Shown here piece after piece: positions 53,709 through 61,937 of a stretch of 64,000 bases of DNA. The translations under genes and the position numbers were made by a program. How positions within the stretch are numbered: position 1 is the stretch's first letter; each line of letters opens with the position of its first letter. Below the pieces are notes generated by a model. The model was not told where the DNA came from, did no database searches, and saw only the letters and a program-made list of their open reading frames with translations. Source of the DNA: Modicisalibacter radicis (lineage in GTDB: Bacteria > Pseudomonadota > Gammaproteobacteria > Pseudomonadales > Halomonadaceae); the NCBI RefSeq assembly GCF_900961225.1, contig NZ_CAAHFN010000131.1:1-64000 (forward strand), in the 5' to 3' direction.

Positions 53709-54717
53709 GCAAACGAAAACGTGGCGTATTGTCGCCGTACGGCGGCTCAGTAAGGCCCACCTTGAGGCTCTTTCCGAGGTTGCCGAGGTCGACTACTTCG
53801 AGAATGTGGACGAATCAAATCGCGCTGATTTCATGGCAGCGCTTTCCAAGGCCCATGGCCTGATCGGGGGCAAGCTGGATCTTGATGAGGCGATGCTGGC
53901 CGAGGCGTCGGCACTGCAAGTAGTATCGACCATTTCGGTGGGCTATGACCACCTGCCTCTCAAGGCCATTAATCGACGTGGCATTTTACTTTGCAATACG
54001 CCAGATGTGCTTACTGAAACCACCGCCGACACGGCCTTCGCGCTGATCATGGCGACTCAGCGGCGGCTGGTGGAGCTGGCCAACCTGGTACGCGAAGGGG
54101 AGTGGAAAACGCATATCGGCCGCGAGCACTTCGGCGTCGACGTGCACGGCAAGACACTGGGCATCGTGGGAGCAGGACGTATCGGCGCGGCCATTGCCCG
54201 GCGTGGAGCGCTGGGTTTCGAGATGCCCATACTCTACACGGCCGCTTCATCCAAGCCGGCGCTTGAACGGGACCTGAGGGCGCAGCGGCGCGACCTCGAT
54301 GGCCTGCTGGCTGAAGCGGATATCGTCTGCTTGAGCGTGCCCTACAACGACGCAACCCATCACCTGATTGATGCCGATGCCCTGGCGCGGATGAAGCCTT
54401 CCGCGGCACTGGTCAATGTAGCGAGAGGCAAGGTGGTCGACGAGCCGGCGCTGATCGAGGCTCTGTGCTGCGGTAGGATTCGTGCGGCAGGGCTCGATGT
54501 CTTTGCCGAGGAGCCGCTGCCGGCCGACTCGCCATTGGCGACCATGGACAATGTCGTGACCACGCCGCACATCGGCTCGGCGACCCATGAAACCCGCGAA
54601 GCCATGGCACAGCTGGCGGTCGATAACCTGGTGGGGGCATTGACCGGTAGCGGCCCGCTCAACGCCGTCAATGAGGATGTCTGGCGGCGGACTGTCGCTG
54701 AAGCCAAGGGGGTATGA
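53701..54717 (+). CDS. D-isomer-specific 2-hydroxyacid dehydrogenase (glyoxylate/hydroxypyruvate reductase-like)
   Basis: 338 residues from ATG 53701. Nucleotide motif GAGRIG (157-162), catalytic Arg242 (VARGKVVDE), Glu271 and His290 (TPHIGSAT). NAD(P)H-dependent reduction of a 2-keto acid or aldehyde-derived acid to the D-hydroxy acid, or the reverse. Sits between aldolase and FMN oxidase with overlaps on both sides, so it handles a pathway product. Confidence 0.93.
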   Translation: MAEQTKTWRIVAVRRLSKAHLEALSEVAEVDYFENVDESNRADFMAALSKAHGLIGGKLDLDEAMLAEASALQVVSTISVGYDHLPLKAINRRGILLCNTPDVLTETTADTAFALIMATQRRLVELANLVREGEWKTHIGREHFGVDVHGKTLGIVGAGRIGAAIARRGALGFEMPILYTAASSKPALERDLRAQRRDLDGLLAEADIVCLSVPYNDATHHLIDADALARMKPSAALVNVARGKVVDEPALIEALCCGRIRAAGLDVFAEEPLPADSPLATMDNVVTTPHIGSATHETREAMAQLAVDNLVGALTGSGPLNAVNEDVWRRTVAEAKGV

Positions 54718-55874
54718 TGTCCCGTCGGCTGGAACAAATCCTGAGCCTCGACGATTTCGAGCGGGCTGCTCGACGGCATTTGCCACGGCCGCTCTTCGGT
54801 TACGTGGCCAGTGTGGCCGAGGATGGCGGTACCGCACGAGCCAGTCGTGAGTCCTTCGATAAGTACGCGTTTCTGCCGCGGGCACTGGTGAATGTCTCCG
54901 CAGTGTCCACCGAAACCGAGCTCTTCGGACAGCGCTATGCCTACCCTTTCGGCATCGCGCCCATGGGCATCAGTGCCCTGACGGCCTATCGCGGCGATCT
55001 TGTACTGGCGCGGGCGGCGGCCGATGCCGGGATCCCCATGATCGTTAGTGGCACCTCGCTGATTCCCATGGAGGCGCTGGTGGGGCCGGGCGGCTCGGAC
55101 TGGTTCCAGGCCTACCTGCCCGGGAGCCCGGAAGGGATCGACGCCCTGCTGGCGCGCGTCGAGCGGGCCGGGTTCGGCAAGCTGGTAATCACCGTAGATT
55201 ACGCCGTGCCGCCCAATCCCGAGAATCACCGGCGTGCCGGCTTCTCATCGCCGCTGAGGCCCAGTCTGCGCCTGGCCCGGGACGGCATGGTGCGACCGCG
55301 GTGGCTATTCGGGACCTTCCTGAGGACCTTGTGGCGTCATGGGGTACCGCACTTCGAGAACAACGCTGCGACACGCGGCGTGCCGGTGCTCGCAAAGAAC
55401 GTCAATCGTGATTTCTCGGGCCGTCGCCATCTCGACTGGTCGACCCTTGAGCGGGTTCGGGCGCGCTGGAAGGGGGCCTTGGTGGTAAAGGGCATCCTGC
55501 ACCCCGAGGATGCACGGCGTGCTGTGAACGCCGGGGCAGATGGCTTGATTGTCTCCAACCATGGGGGTCGTCAGCTCGATAACACCGTGGCACCGCTGAC
55601 CATGCTGCCCGAGGTATTGGCGGCGGTAGATGGAGCCGTGCCGGTAATGATCGACGGTAGCTTTCGCCGCGGCAGCCAGGTGCTCAAGGCTCTTTCGTTG
55701 GGAGCCAGTTTCGTATTTCTGGGGCGGCCCTTTAACTACGCGGCCAGCATCGCGGGTGAATCGGGTGTGGATAGGGCCGTTTCGCTGCTTGGCGCCGAAA
55801 TAGAACGCAACATGGCATTGTTGGGCGTAACAGGTGTGGAAGAATTGACTGCCGATCTGTTACGGCGACCTTGA
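54714..55874 (+). CDS. FMN-dependent alpha-hydroxyacid oxidase/dehydrogenase (LldD/glycolate oxidase family)
   Basis: 386 residues. Active-site residues Tyr134 (WFQAYLPG), Lys259 (VVKGIL), His283 and Arg286 (SNHGGRQLD) are present. The phosphate-binding DGGIRRG motif appears as DGSFRRG, a noticeable variation. Oxidises an L-2-hydroxy acid (lactate, glycolate, mandelate type) to the keto acid. ATGA overlap with the dehydrogenase. Last gene of the locus. Confidence 0.92.
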   Translation: MMSRRLEQILSLDDFERAARRHLPRPLFGYVASVAEDGGTARASRESFDKYAFLPRALVNVSAVSTETELFGQRYAYPFGIAPMGISALTAYRGDLVLARAAADAGIPMIVSGTSLIPMEALVGPGGSDWFQAYLPGSPEGIDALLARVERAGFGKLVITVDYAVPPNPENHRRAGFSSPLRPSLRLARDGMVRPRWLFGTFLRTLWRHGVPHFENNAATRGVPVLAKNVNRDFSGRRHLDWSTLERVRARWKGALVVKGILHPEDARRAVNAGADGLIVSNHGGRQLDNTVAPLTMLPEVLAAVDGAVPVMIDGSFRRGSQVLKALSLGASFVFLGRPFNYAASIAGESGVDRAVSLLGAEIERNMALLGVTGVEELTADLLRRP

Positions 55875-55944
55875 CCTATGCCCATCAAGAGATGGCCTCT
55901 GCTGTCACCGTATCGCCATGTTAATCTGCCCCTCCAGTTTTCGA

Positions 55945-56406
55945 ATGACGAACGCCGTGAGAACCGATAGCCGTCTTTCCCGCATGCTTCACGTGCTGCT
56001 GCACATGGCACGCCAGGACCAGCCCATCAGTTCCGAGCAGATCGGGACGATGCTGGACACCAACGCCGCCGTGGTGCGGCGGACCCTGGCAGGACTGCGC
56101 AAGGCCGGCTACGTACGCGCCGAGAAGGGCCGCAACGGCGGCTGGCGGATCGGCTGCGACCTGAACCGCGTCACGCTGCTGGACGTGCACAACGCCGTTG
56201 GCGGGCCGCGCATCTTCGCCATCGGCACCGACCGCGAGAATCCCGATTGCGCGGTCGAGCAGGTGGTCAACGCGGTGATCTTCGACGCCATGCGCGAGGC
56301 GGAGGCGTTGCTGATCGCGCGCCTGGGGGCGGTCACGCTGGCCGAGCTGGCGAGTCAGTTCGACGAGATCGCCACGCGTAATGGCTATCGGTTTCCCGCT
56401 CACTGA
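55945..56406 (+). CDS. Rrf2 family transcriptional regulator
   Basis: 153 residues from ATG 55945; an upstream ATG at 55918 is possible. Winged helix RMLHVLLHMARQDQPISSEQIGTMLDTNAAVVRRTLAGLRKAGYV followed by RGRNGGW-type wing. The usual three clustered cysteines of Fe-S Rrf2 proteins are absent; only one Cys in GCDLNRVTL and one in NPDCAVEQV occur, as in redox-sensing YwnA/CymR-like types. Directly upstream of the flavoprotein gene with a strong palindrome between. Confidence 0.88.
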   Translation: MTNAVRTDSRLSRMLHVLLHMARQDQPISSEQIGTMLDTNAAVVRRTLAGLRKAGYVRAEKGRNGGWRIGCDLNRVTLLDVHNAVGGPRIFAIGTDRENPDCAVEQVVNAVIFDAMREAEALLIARLGAVTLAELASQFDEIATRNGYRFPAH

Positions 56407-56466
56407 TCCTTCTACCTTACTCAAAACCGTCCCCCCTGCACCGCCCTGAAACGGCGCATTGACGTT

Positions 56467-56497
56467 TGTATCTTTTAATGTATCAATAAAAGATACA
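56467..56497. promoter_or_regulatory. Rrf2 operator candidate (31-bp inverted repeat)
   Basis: TGTATCTTTTA (56467-56477) is the exact reverse complement of TAAAAGATACA (56487-56497), with a 9-base centre that contains a third TGTATC. The GTATC/GATAC units recur every 12 bases. The AT-rich site lies 30 bases before the flavoprotein ATG, right where a promoter should be. Confidence 0.75.
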
Positions 56498-56527
56498 TAT
56501 TTATTTGAACGGATCGAGGGCGAGGTC

Positions 56528-57436
56528 ATGATCATGACGTTCGATGCAGTGATTATCGGTGGCAGCTACGCGGGGATGACGGCGGGATTGCAGTTGGCGC
56601 GGGCGCGGCGGCGGGTTCTGGTCGTCGACGCCGGCGAGCCGCGCAATCGCTTCGCCTCCCACTCGCACGGCTTCCTGACCCAGGACGGCACGCCGCCGGC
56701 GGAAATTGCCGCCGAGGGGCGCAGTCAGTTGATGGAGTACGCGACGGTCGAGTGGCGCTCGGGGCGGGTGGAATCCGTCACCGGCGCGGCGGATGACTTC
56801 TCGGTGGCGCTGACCGAGGGCCACACGGTCAAGGCGCGGCGCGTCATCCTGGCGGCGGGGGTGAGCGATGAACTGCCGGATGTTCCCGGCCTGGCCGAGC
56901 AGTGGGGCCGGCGCGTCTTTCATTGCCCCTACTGTCACGGTTTCGAACTCGGACGGAGCGGCATCGGCGTGCTGGCGAGTTCCGAACTTTCGATGCATCA
57001 CGGCCTGATGCTGCCGGACTGGGGCGAGACCACGCTGTTTCTCAATGATGCCTTCGAGCCCGATGCCGATCAGTTGACCCAACTGGGCGCGCGCGGCACG
57101 CGGATCGAGCGGGGCGTGGTGGAACGCCTCGCCGGACGGGACGAACCGAGCACGGGGCTCGAACTCGCGATGCGCGACGGCCGGGTCTTTGCGCTTTCCG
57201 GCCTGTTCGTGGCGCCGCGCATCCGGCTCGGTCCGCTGGTGACCCGGATCGGCTGCGAGCTGGAGGAGACGCCGATGGGCGAGGTGGTCAAGACCGATGC
57301 GATGCAGGCGACCTCGATTGCCGGCATCTTCGCCTGCGGCGATGTCGCCCGTGCGGCGGGCTCGGTCACCTTCGCCGTGGCGGATGGGGCGATGGCCGGG
57401 CTGGCGGCGCATCGCTCGCTGATGTTCGGATTGTAA
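56528..57436 (+). CDS. Thioredoxin reductase-like FAD/NAD(P)-dependent oxidoreductase
   Basis: 302 residues. FAD motif AVIIGGSYAGMTAGLQLARARRRVLVVDAG at the start, ILAAGVSDELPDVPG, an FHCPYCHGFE motif with a CxxC at the position of the TrxB redox pair, and IFACGDVARAAGSV near the end. The CPYC disulfide is of the HCPYCHG type found in TrxR homologues (TrxR-like, GliT/HlmI-like), so it may reduce or form disulfides in small molecules. Start is 56528 or 56534 (GAGG upstream). Likely controlled by the Rrf2 protein. Confidence 0.88.
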   Translation: MIMTFDAVIIGGSYAGMTAGLQLARARRRVLVVDAGEPRNRFASHSHGFLTQDGTPPAEIAAEGRSQLMEYATVEWRSGRVESVTGAADDFSVALTEGHTVKARRVILAAGVSDELPDVPGLAEQWGRRVFHCPYCHGFELGRSGIGVLASSELSMHHGLMLPDWGETTLFLNDAFEPDADQLTQLGARGTRIERGVVERLAGRDEPSTGLELAMRDGRVFALSGLFVAPRIRLGPLVTRIGCELEETPMGEVVKTDAMQATSIAGIFACGDVARAAGSVTFAVADGAMAGLAAHRSLMFGL

Positions 57437-57791
57437 CTGGGGGAGGTGGCGGGTTACCTCGAGCGTGACGCAACGCCTCGCTGAACGAACGACCGTTTCC
57501 GGGAGGTGTGCCTGAATCGCTTCGTGCGTGATGCGGTATGATAAGCCGCAGGTCGTCGAGCTGTGCCGTAGTCAAGTCGTTTCCCAGGTTGAGGCTGCGT
57601 CATGCCCTTATGGCAGCAGGCCAAGGCAGTGATGCCGGGTACGGGGACGGCGCGCTCTTCCGCGAGCGCTTGGTGCTCAGTTGCGCGAACTGGCAGCAAC
57701 TGGTGGAAGCGGATGAACCGAAAACCGGCGCTTGATGAAGCCGTCCGATTCAATGTCACGCCCCCCTTGGTGCATGGAGAAAGAAGGGGGC
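57437..57791. other. Gap without an intact gene
   Basis: 355 bases. Possible reading frames look like shadows. At 57506-57536 a segment matches the 3' end of rlmA (45465-45495) at 27 of 31 bases and, in frame, reads LNRFVRDAV then stop. No other feature recognised. Confidence 0.5.
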
Positions 57792-58415
57792 TCAGCCGTA
57801 GAGATCGTTCCGCATCGCGTGATCGTACTTCGCATCGATTGCATCGGCGATGGAAGCATCCTGCTTGGTCATGGCGGCCAGCATTTTCCCTGGCGTCGGT
57901 AGGCTCTTGCGGTCGATCAATGAAGCTGGGTTCCATAGTCGGGCCCGGTTCACCGCCTTTCCACAATGGAACAGCACTTCGTCCACCGTCACGACGATAG
58001 CGGTCTTGGGCGTCTTCGTCCCTTCCGCCAATTGGGTGCGAAGATCCACGTCATCAGTGATGCGGCCGTGTCCATTGATCCGCATGAAGACGTCAAGGCC
58101 TGGGAACAGGAACAGCATGCCCAAGCGGTCGTCTTCCCTCAGGTTTCGCATGGACTCGATGCGATTGTTGCCCGGCCAATCGGCAAAGGCGACCGTCTTT
58201 GGATCCAGCACCTTGACGAAACCCGGTGGGCCGCCGCGGGGCGAAGCATCCAGCCCCGTCTCGCAACCAGTGGCGAGGCAGAAGAAGGTCGCCTTTGCAA
58301 GATACTCGGCATGAAATGAGATGAGTTCCGGCATGACCGCCTTCTGGATGTGGTCCAGCGGCGGGTCATAAAGTCGGTCGAGATCAGGTGTGGAAAGGGG
58401 GCTCTGCTGGGTCAT
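57792..58415 (-). CDS. Pyridoxamine 5'-phosphate oxidase-like FMN-binding protein (MSMEG_1061 type)
   Basis: 207 residues from ATG 58415 (GGAG upstream). FFCLATGCETGLDASPRGGPPGFVKVLDPKTVAFADWPGNNRIESMRNL is the split-barrel flavin-binding core of this PPOX subgroup. Function unknown; members reduce or bind flavins/F420-type cofactors. Divergent from the AraC gene at 58507. Confidence 0.87.
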   Translation of the reverse strand: MTQQSPLSTPDLDRLYDPPLDHIQKAVMPELISFHAEYLAKATFFCLATGCETGLDASPRGGPPGFVKVLDPKTVAFADWPGNNRIESMRNLREDDRLGMLFLFPGLDVFMRINGHGRITDDVDLRTQLAEGTKTPKTAIVVTVDEVLFHCGKAVNRARLWNPASLIDRKSLPTPGKMLAAMTKQDASIADAIDAKYDHAMRNDLYG

Positions 58416-58506
58416 TTGCTGACTCCTATCTCCTGTTGCAAACATCCTAGCGGGTGACCGGAGGCGGCGCTAAGCTATGGCAGCCAATCAATAGCGAGAT
58501 GATGCC

Positions 58507-59280
58507 ATGGATGAAGAAAGGTTCGTCCTCGCCGTGAGTGATACTTGCGAACCGATCATCGTCGCCATCTATGAGACGCCGGCGGAGCATCGCGACATGG
58601 GCATGCACAGTCATCCGCGTGGCCAACTCTCCGGCCTGCGGCGGGGCCTGCTTACGATAGGCACGGAGGCTGGTGCTTGGGTCGTTCCCGCCGACCAAGC
58701 GGTCTGGCTCCCTCCCCATCAGCCGCATTATGGCTATACCCATGGCGCGGTGGAGAGCTGGAGCTGTTACATTGCCGAAACTGCCTGTTCGAAGCTGCCG
58801 GACCGACCCTGCACGATCAAGGCGTCGGGACTTTTGCGCGAGGCCGTGATCCGTGCTTCGCGTTGGCAGGGGCGGGAAATGGACGCGGGACAATGGCGAC
58901 TCGCCATGGTTCTCCTCGACGAGCTTTGCGCCGCCCCCAGCGAACCCTTCAATCTACCGATGCCGAGCGATCCCCGCCTCGTCCTCATCGCGCGAGCCTT
59001 GCTTGACGATCCGGGCGATCGGCGCGGGATGGCCGCATGGGCAACATGGGCGGGGATATCGGAGCGCACAATGAGCCGCCGCTTCGTGGTAGAGACCGGT
59101 TACAGCTATACCGTCTGGCGGCAGCGGGCGCGATTGATGCGCGCGTTGGAGATGCTGGCCGAGGGCACCCCGGTCACGACCGTCGCTCTCGATCTCGGTT
59201 ACGACAGTGTCAGCGCCTTCATTGCTTTGTTCAAGCGAATGCTAGGAGTGACGCCGGCAGTCTATTTCAGCACTGTCTAG
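58507..59280 (+). CDS. AraC family regulator with cupin sensor
   Basis: 257 residues. N-terminal cupin (HSHPRGQLSGLRRG, VPADQAVWLPPHQPHYG) and C-terminal double HTH (AWATWAGISERTMSRRFVVETG, TTVALDLGYDSVSAFIALFKRMLG). Probably regulates the divergent PPOX gene and itself. Confidence 0.92.
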   Translation: MDEERFVLAVSDTCEPIIVAIYETPAEHRDMGMHSHPRGQLSGLRRGLLTIGTEAGAWVVPADQAVWLPPHQPHYGYTHGAVESWSCYIAETACSKLPDRPCTIKASGLLREAVIRASRWQGREMDAGQWRLAMVLLDELCAAPSEPFNLPMPSDPRLVLIARALLDDPGDRRGMAAWATWAGISERTMSRRFVVETGYSYTVWRQRARLMRALEMLAEGTPVTTVALDLGYDSVSAFIALFKRMLGVTPAVYFSTV

Positions 59281-59548
59281 AGATAAACCCAGTGCGTTGT
59301 TCAGTGGCAGCCGGATGGGGATATGGCATCCGCCGTGATCGTCTACCCCCGGTTACGGGGGAAGATGCCGAACAGATCCGCACCACGATGAGCATGAACG
59401 AGCATCGCGGCGGTGGTCAGCGGGTCGCCGACTGGCCTTAAGCTTATCGCTCCACTAACGTATCGGGCTCATCAGCGTTGGTGCAGCCATCCTTGAAGGC
59501 TTGTGTACACCGGCGCATCTCTCATGGCTTCTGCCAGGTGGCTTTCTC

Positions 59549-60439
59549 GTGCCCATTCGCGCCGTCATCTATCTGTGTGTGGTGATCCTGCTGTTCGCCG
59601 GCAATCTGCTGGTCGGCAAGCTGGTGACCGCCAGCTTGCCGCCGCTGACGCTGGCGCTGGGACGGATGCTGGTGGTCTTCGTCGTGGTGCTGGTCTGCTT
59701 CGGTCACGCCGCGTGGCGGCAGCGTCACGCCCTGCGACAACAGGCCAGGGCGTTGACGGTGATGGCCATCACAGGGATGGCGCTGTTCAACGCCACGCTC
59801 TACTCCGCGCTCGAGACGAGCGAAGCCACCAACGTGGCGGTGCTGGAGAGCATGATTCCGGCGGTGACGGCGCTGGTGATGGCGCTGTTCTTCCGCGAGC
59901 GCCTGGGTGGCCTCAAATGGACGGGTATCCTGATGTCCGCGTTCGGAGCGGCCTGGGTGGTGGCGGAGGGTAATCCGCTGGCGATCCTGCAGCGCCTTCA
60001 GGTCGGCGATGCCTTCGTGGTCGGGGCCATCGCTTCCTGGGTGCTCTACACGCTGGCGGTGCGCCAATGGCTGGGCCGCATTCCCTTCTATGCGTCGCTG
60101 GTGCCCATGACGGGGATCGCGGTGGCATTTCTAGCGCCGCTGGCGGTATTGGAGAATATGCTGCTGGATGCTTCGTGGCATCTCGATGGCCAGGCCCTGG
60201 CGGCGATGCTGTACCTGGGCCTCGGACCGTCGTTTGTCGCGCTGCTCTGCTACAACCGCGCGCTGCTGCTGGTCGGTCCGAGCCGTACCGCGACCTCGCT
60301 CAATCTGCTGCCGGTGGTGACGATGGTGCTCGGCTATGGACTGCTGGGTACGCCGATCACCCTCAGCCAGGTAGTGGGCGCGGCCGTGGTGATTGTCGGG
60401 GTCTCGCTGGTGACGCTCAATTTGCCCCGCGGTCGGTGA
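59549..60439 (+). CDS. EamA/DMT superfamily exporter
   Basis: 296 residues with ten hydrophobic helices in two EamA repeats (LTLALGRMLVVF; LGLGPSFVALLCYNRALLLVGPSRTATSLNLLPVV). Amino-acid or metabolite exporter of unknown substrate. The GTG at 59549 is preceded by AGGTGG; an upstream TTG at 59501 adds 16 residues that are less convincing. Confidence 0.88.
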   Translation: MPIRAVIYLCVVILLFAGNLLVGKLVTASLPPLTLALGRMLVVFVVVLVCFGHAAWRQRHALRQQARALTVMAITGMALFNATLYSALETSEATNVAVLESMIPAVTALVMALFFRERLGGLKWTGILMSAFGAAWVVAEGNPLAILQRLQVGDAFVVGAIASWVLYTLAVRQWLGRIPFYASLVPMTGIAVAFLAPLAVLENMLLDASWHLDGQALAAMLYLGLGPSFVALLCYNRALLLVGPSRTATSLNLLPVVTMVLGYGLLGTPITLSQVVGAAVVIVGVSLVTLNLPRGR

Positions 60440-60502
60440 AGCAATCGCAGACGTCTCGGCGGATCGTCGCCTGGTTCGTGAGGTAGGTGTATCTCGCTTT
60501 GG

Positions 60503-60752
60503 CTAGATCGCTTGACGGCTATTGGCAAAGCGTTCGGCATAAAGATCGGCCAGCCAGTCGGCGAATACCCGCACCCGGGGCGAAAGCTGACGCCGGTGCG
60601 GGTAGACCAGATGGATCGGCAGCGTCGGCTTCTCCCATCTTTCCAGCACTTCCACCAGGTCGCCGTCGGCCAGCGCCTGCTCGAGATGAAAGCGGGGCAC
60701 CTGAATCAGCTCGCAACCCTTGAGCGCGTTGGACGACGTAATTCTCGATGTC
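60503..60752 (-). pseudogene. LysR C-terminal remnant (copy of the lysR 3' end)
   Basis: An open frame ending at 60503 reads as the last ~65 residues of a LysR protein and matches the C-terminus of the LysR encoded at 61853-62815 almost residue for residue until the final few. The match at DNA level stops near 60752, where the rest of the gene is missing. No start and no HTH, so it cannot be functional. Confidence 0.85.
60526..60752. repeat. ~227-bp direct repeat, copy A (lysR 3' end)
   Basis: Matches 61921-62146 with about 94% identity by eye. The two copies lie in the same orientation, 1.4 kb apart, and enclose the toxin-antitoxin remnant and truncated tpm. Confidence 0.85.
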
Positions 60753-60805
60753 TTGCAGGTCTCAGGTGGAGATAGAGGACTGTGTGACAGGAAACGATGC
60801 CGCAG

Positions 60806-61076
60806 TTACGGCCAGGAAGTTTGGTCGACAGGCAACTGGCCGTCAGGGTCGTAAGCATCGAGCTTGTCCCGGTCGCCCAGTGCGTCGGTGTAGACCACAA
60901 GATTTACACCGCCCGGGTTGGCCATCGATGGAAACAGAATTCCGCTGGCGCCAGCCTCCATGGCCAGGTCGCCGAGCAACCAGCTGGGCGGCACCAGCCC
61001 CGCTGGTTGGCGCGATTGCCCAGCGGGGGACATGGACACGATAAGCCGGTTGGTCTGTCAGACTGGTAAGGATCAT
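60806..61076 (-). pseudogene. RES-domain toxin, inactivated by internal deletion
   Basis: The N-terminus starts at ATG 61076 overlapping the antitoxin stop (ATGA) and reads MILTSLTDQPAYRVHVPRWA, as in RES toxins. After about 30 residues the frame changes and the C-terminal part appears: PPSWLLGDLAMEAG, GILFPSMANPGGVNLVVYTD, DPDGQLPVDQTSW to a stop at 60806. The ~90-100 central residues, including catalytic Arg and Glu positions, are gone and the join is out of frame. RES toxins degrade NAD+; this one cannot. Confidence 0.85.
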
Positions 61077-61492
61077 CCAGCCGCGCCCGCACCAATCGAT
61101 TGGACGTAGCGCAATAGATCCTCTGTTCGGCCCTCACTGACCAACTGCTCAGGTGTCTTGTAGTCGAATGCGCTAACCGGCTCGTTGCGAAACCAGAACG
61201 CGGCATCATGAAAGCTGCCATTTATCTCGGCGGCGGCGCCCATGATGCGTACGGCGTCCCGTAGATAGGCTTGCAGCTTCTCGGCCCCTTGGGCACGGTT
61301 CACCGTTACGCGATGCACGTGAGCCCGGGCAGCCAGCGTCTGAACATCCATGCCCAGGGCAAGGCAGAACATCCTCGGACTGATGATGGGGCTCTTGGCG
61401 CGGCGTGCTCGGGCTTTCAAGTCAGCAATGAACTGGTCGAAGGTATCGGGAGCATCATAGTCAGACGGCTCGATGATTGCTTCAGCACTCAT
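61073..61492 (-). CDS. Xre/MbcA/ParS-type antitoxin (DUF2384 toxin-binding domain)
   Basis: 139 residues from ATG 61492 (GAGGGA upstream). An N-terminal helical Xre-like region (PRMFCLALGMDVQTLAARAHVHRVTVNRA) is followed by the C-terminal MbcA/ParS toxin-binding domain (AAFWFRNEPVSAFDYKTPEQLVSEGRTEDLLRYVQSIGAGAAG). It would neutralise a RES toxin and repress its own operon. It is intact, while the partner toxin is broken. Confidence 0.88.
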   Translation of the reverse strand: MSAEAIIEPSDYDAPDTFDQFIADLKARARRAKSPIISPRMFCLALGMDVQTLAARAHVHRVTVNRAQGAEKLQAYLRDAVRIMGAAAEINGSFHDAAFWFRNEPVSAFDYKTPEQLVSEGRTEDLLRYVQSIGAGAAG

Positions 61493-61610
61493 AGCCAAAT
61501 CCCTCTACAGAAATGCAGCGTTTTTGCTACATATATGCATCATACCCCCGCTGTCCATCATCGTTCAACCTTTCGGCCGTGTGCTAGCGTCGGAACGCAG
61601 CCCTCAATAA

Positions 61611-61937
61611 GTAGGTGGCCCGGTCGACTTGGTCTATGATCGCGCCGCATTGGTTGCCTTTCCGCCCGCGATGAGGCTCGCCTACGCCGAACATGGCCTG
61701 GCGCTGACCGATGGCGCGCCGCAACTGCTGATCACTTTCGAGTATGACTCTGCCGAGAAAAATGGCCCGCCGTTTCCTGTGCCGCCCGAGGAGGTCGAAC
61801 GCCACTACGCCGAGCGTTACGCGACTACCGAACTGTCGCGCAAGGACGTGCTTCAGGATTCGCTCAATTTCCGCGAAGCGGGCGTCTCACGTTTCGTGGC
61901 GGTGGCCTGGCGGTTAGTGCCAAAGCGTTCGGCATAA
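61611..61937 (+). pseudogene. Thiopurine S-methyltransferase, 5'-truncated
   Basis: The frame opens after a stop at 61608 with GGPVDLVYDRAALVAFPPAMRLAYAEHGLAL and continues LLITFEYDSAEKNGPPFPVPPEEVERHYAERY to FREAGVSRFVAVAWRLV, the C-terminal half of bacterial TPMT (tpm, linked to selenium and tellurite methylation). The N-terminal half with the SAM-binding core is absent; the break lies about 120 bases from the antitoxin start, suggesting that acquisition of the TA module cut the gene. Confidence 0.82.

Noticed and set aside
59281..59548. Gene or remnant between the AraC and EamA genes
   Set aside because: Only a small CCCCCG-GTTA-CGGGGG hairpin near 59346-59361 is visible; no protein-like frame.
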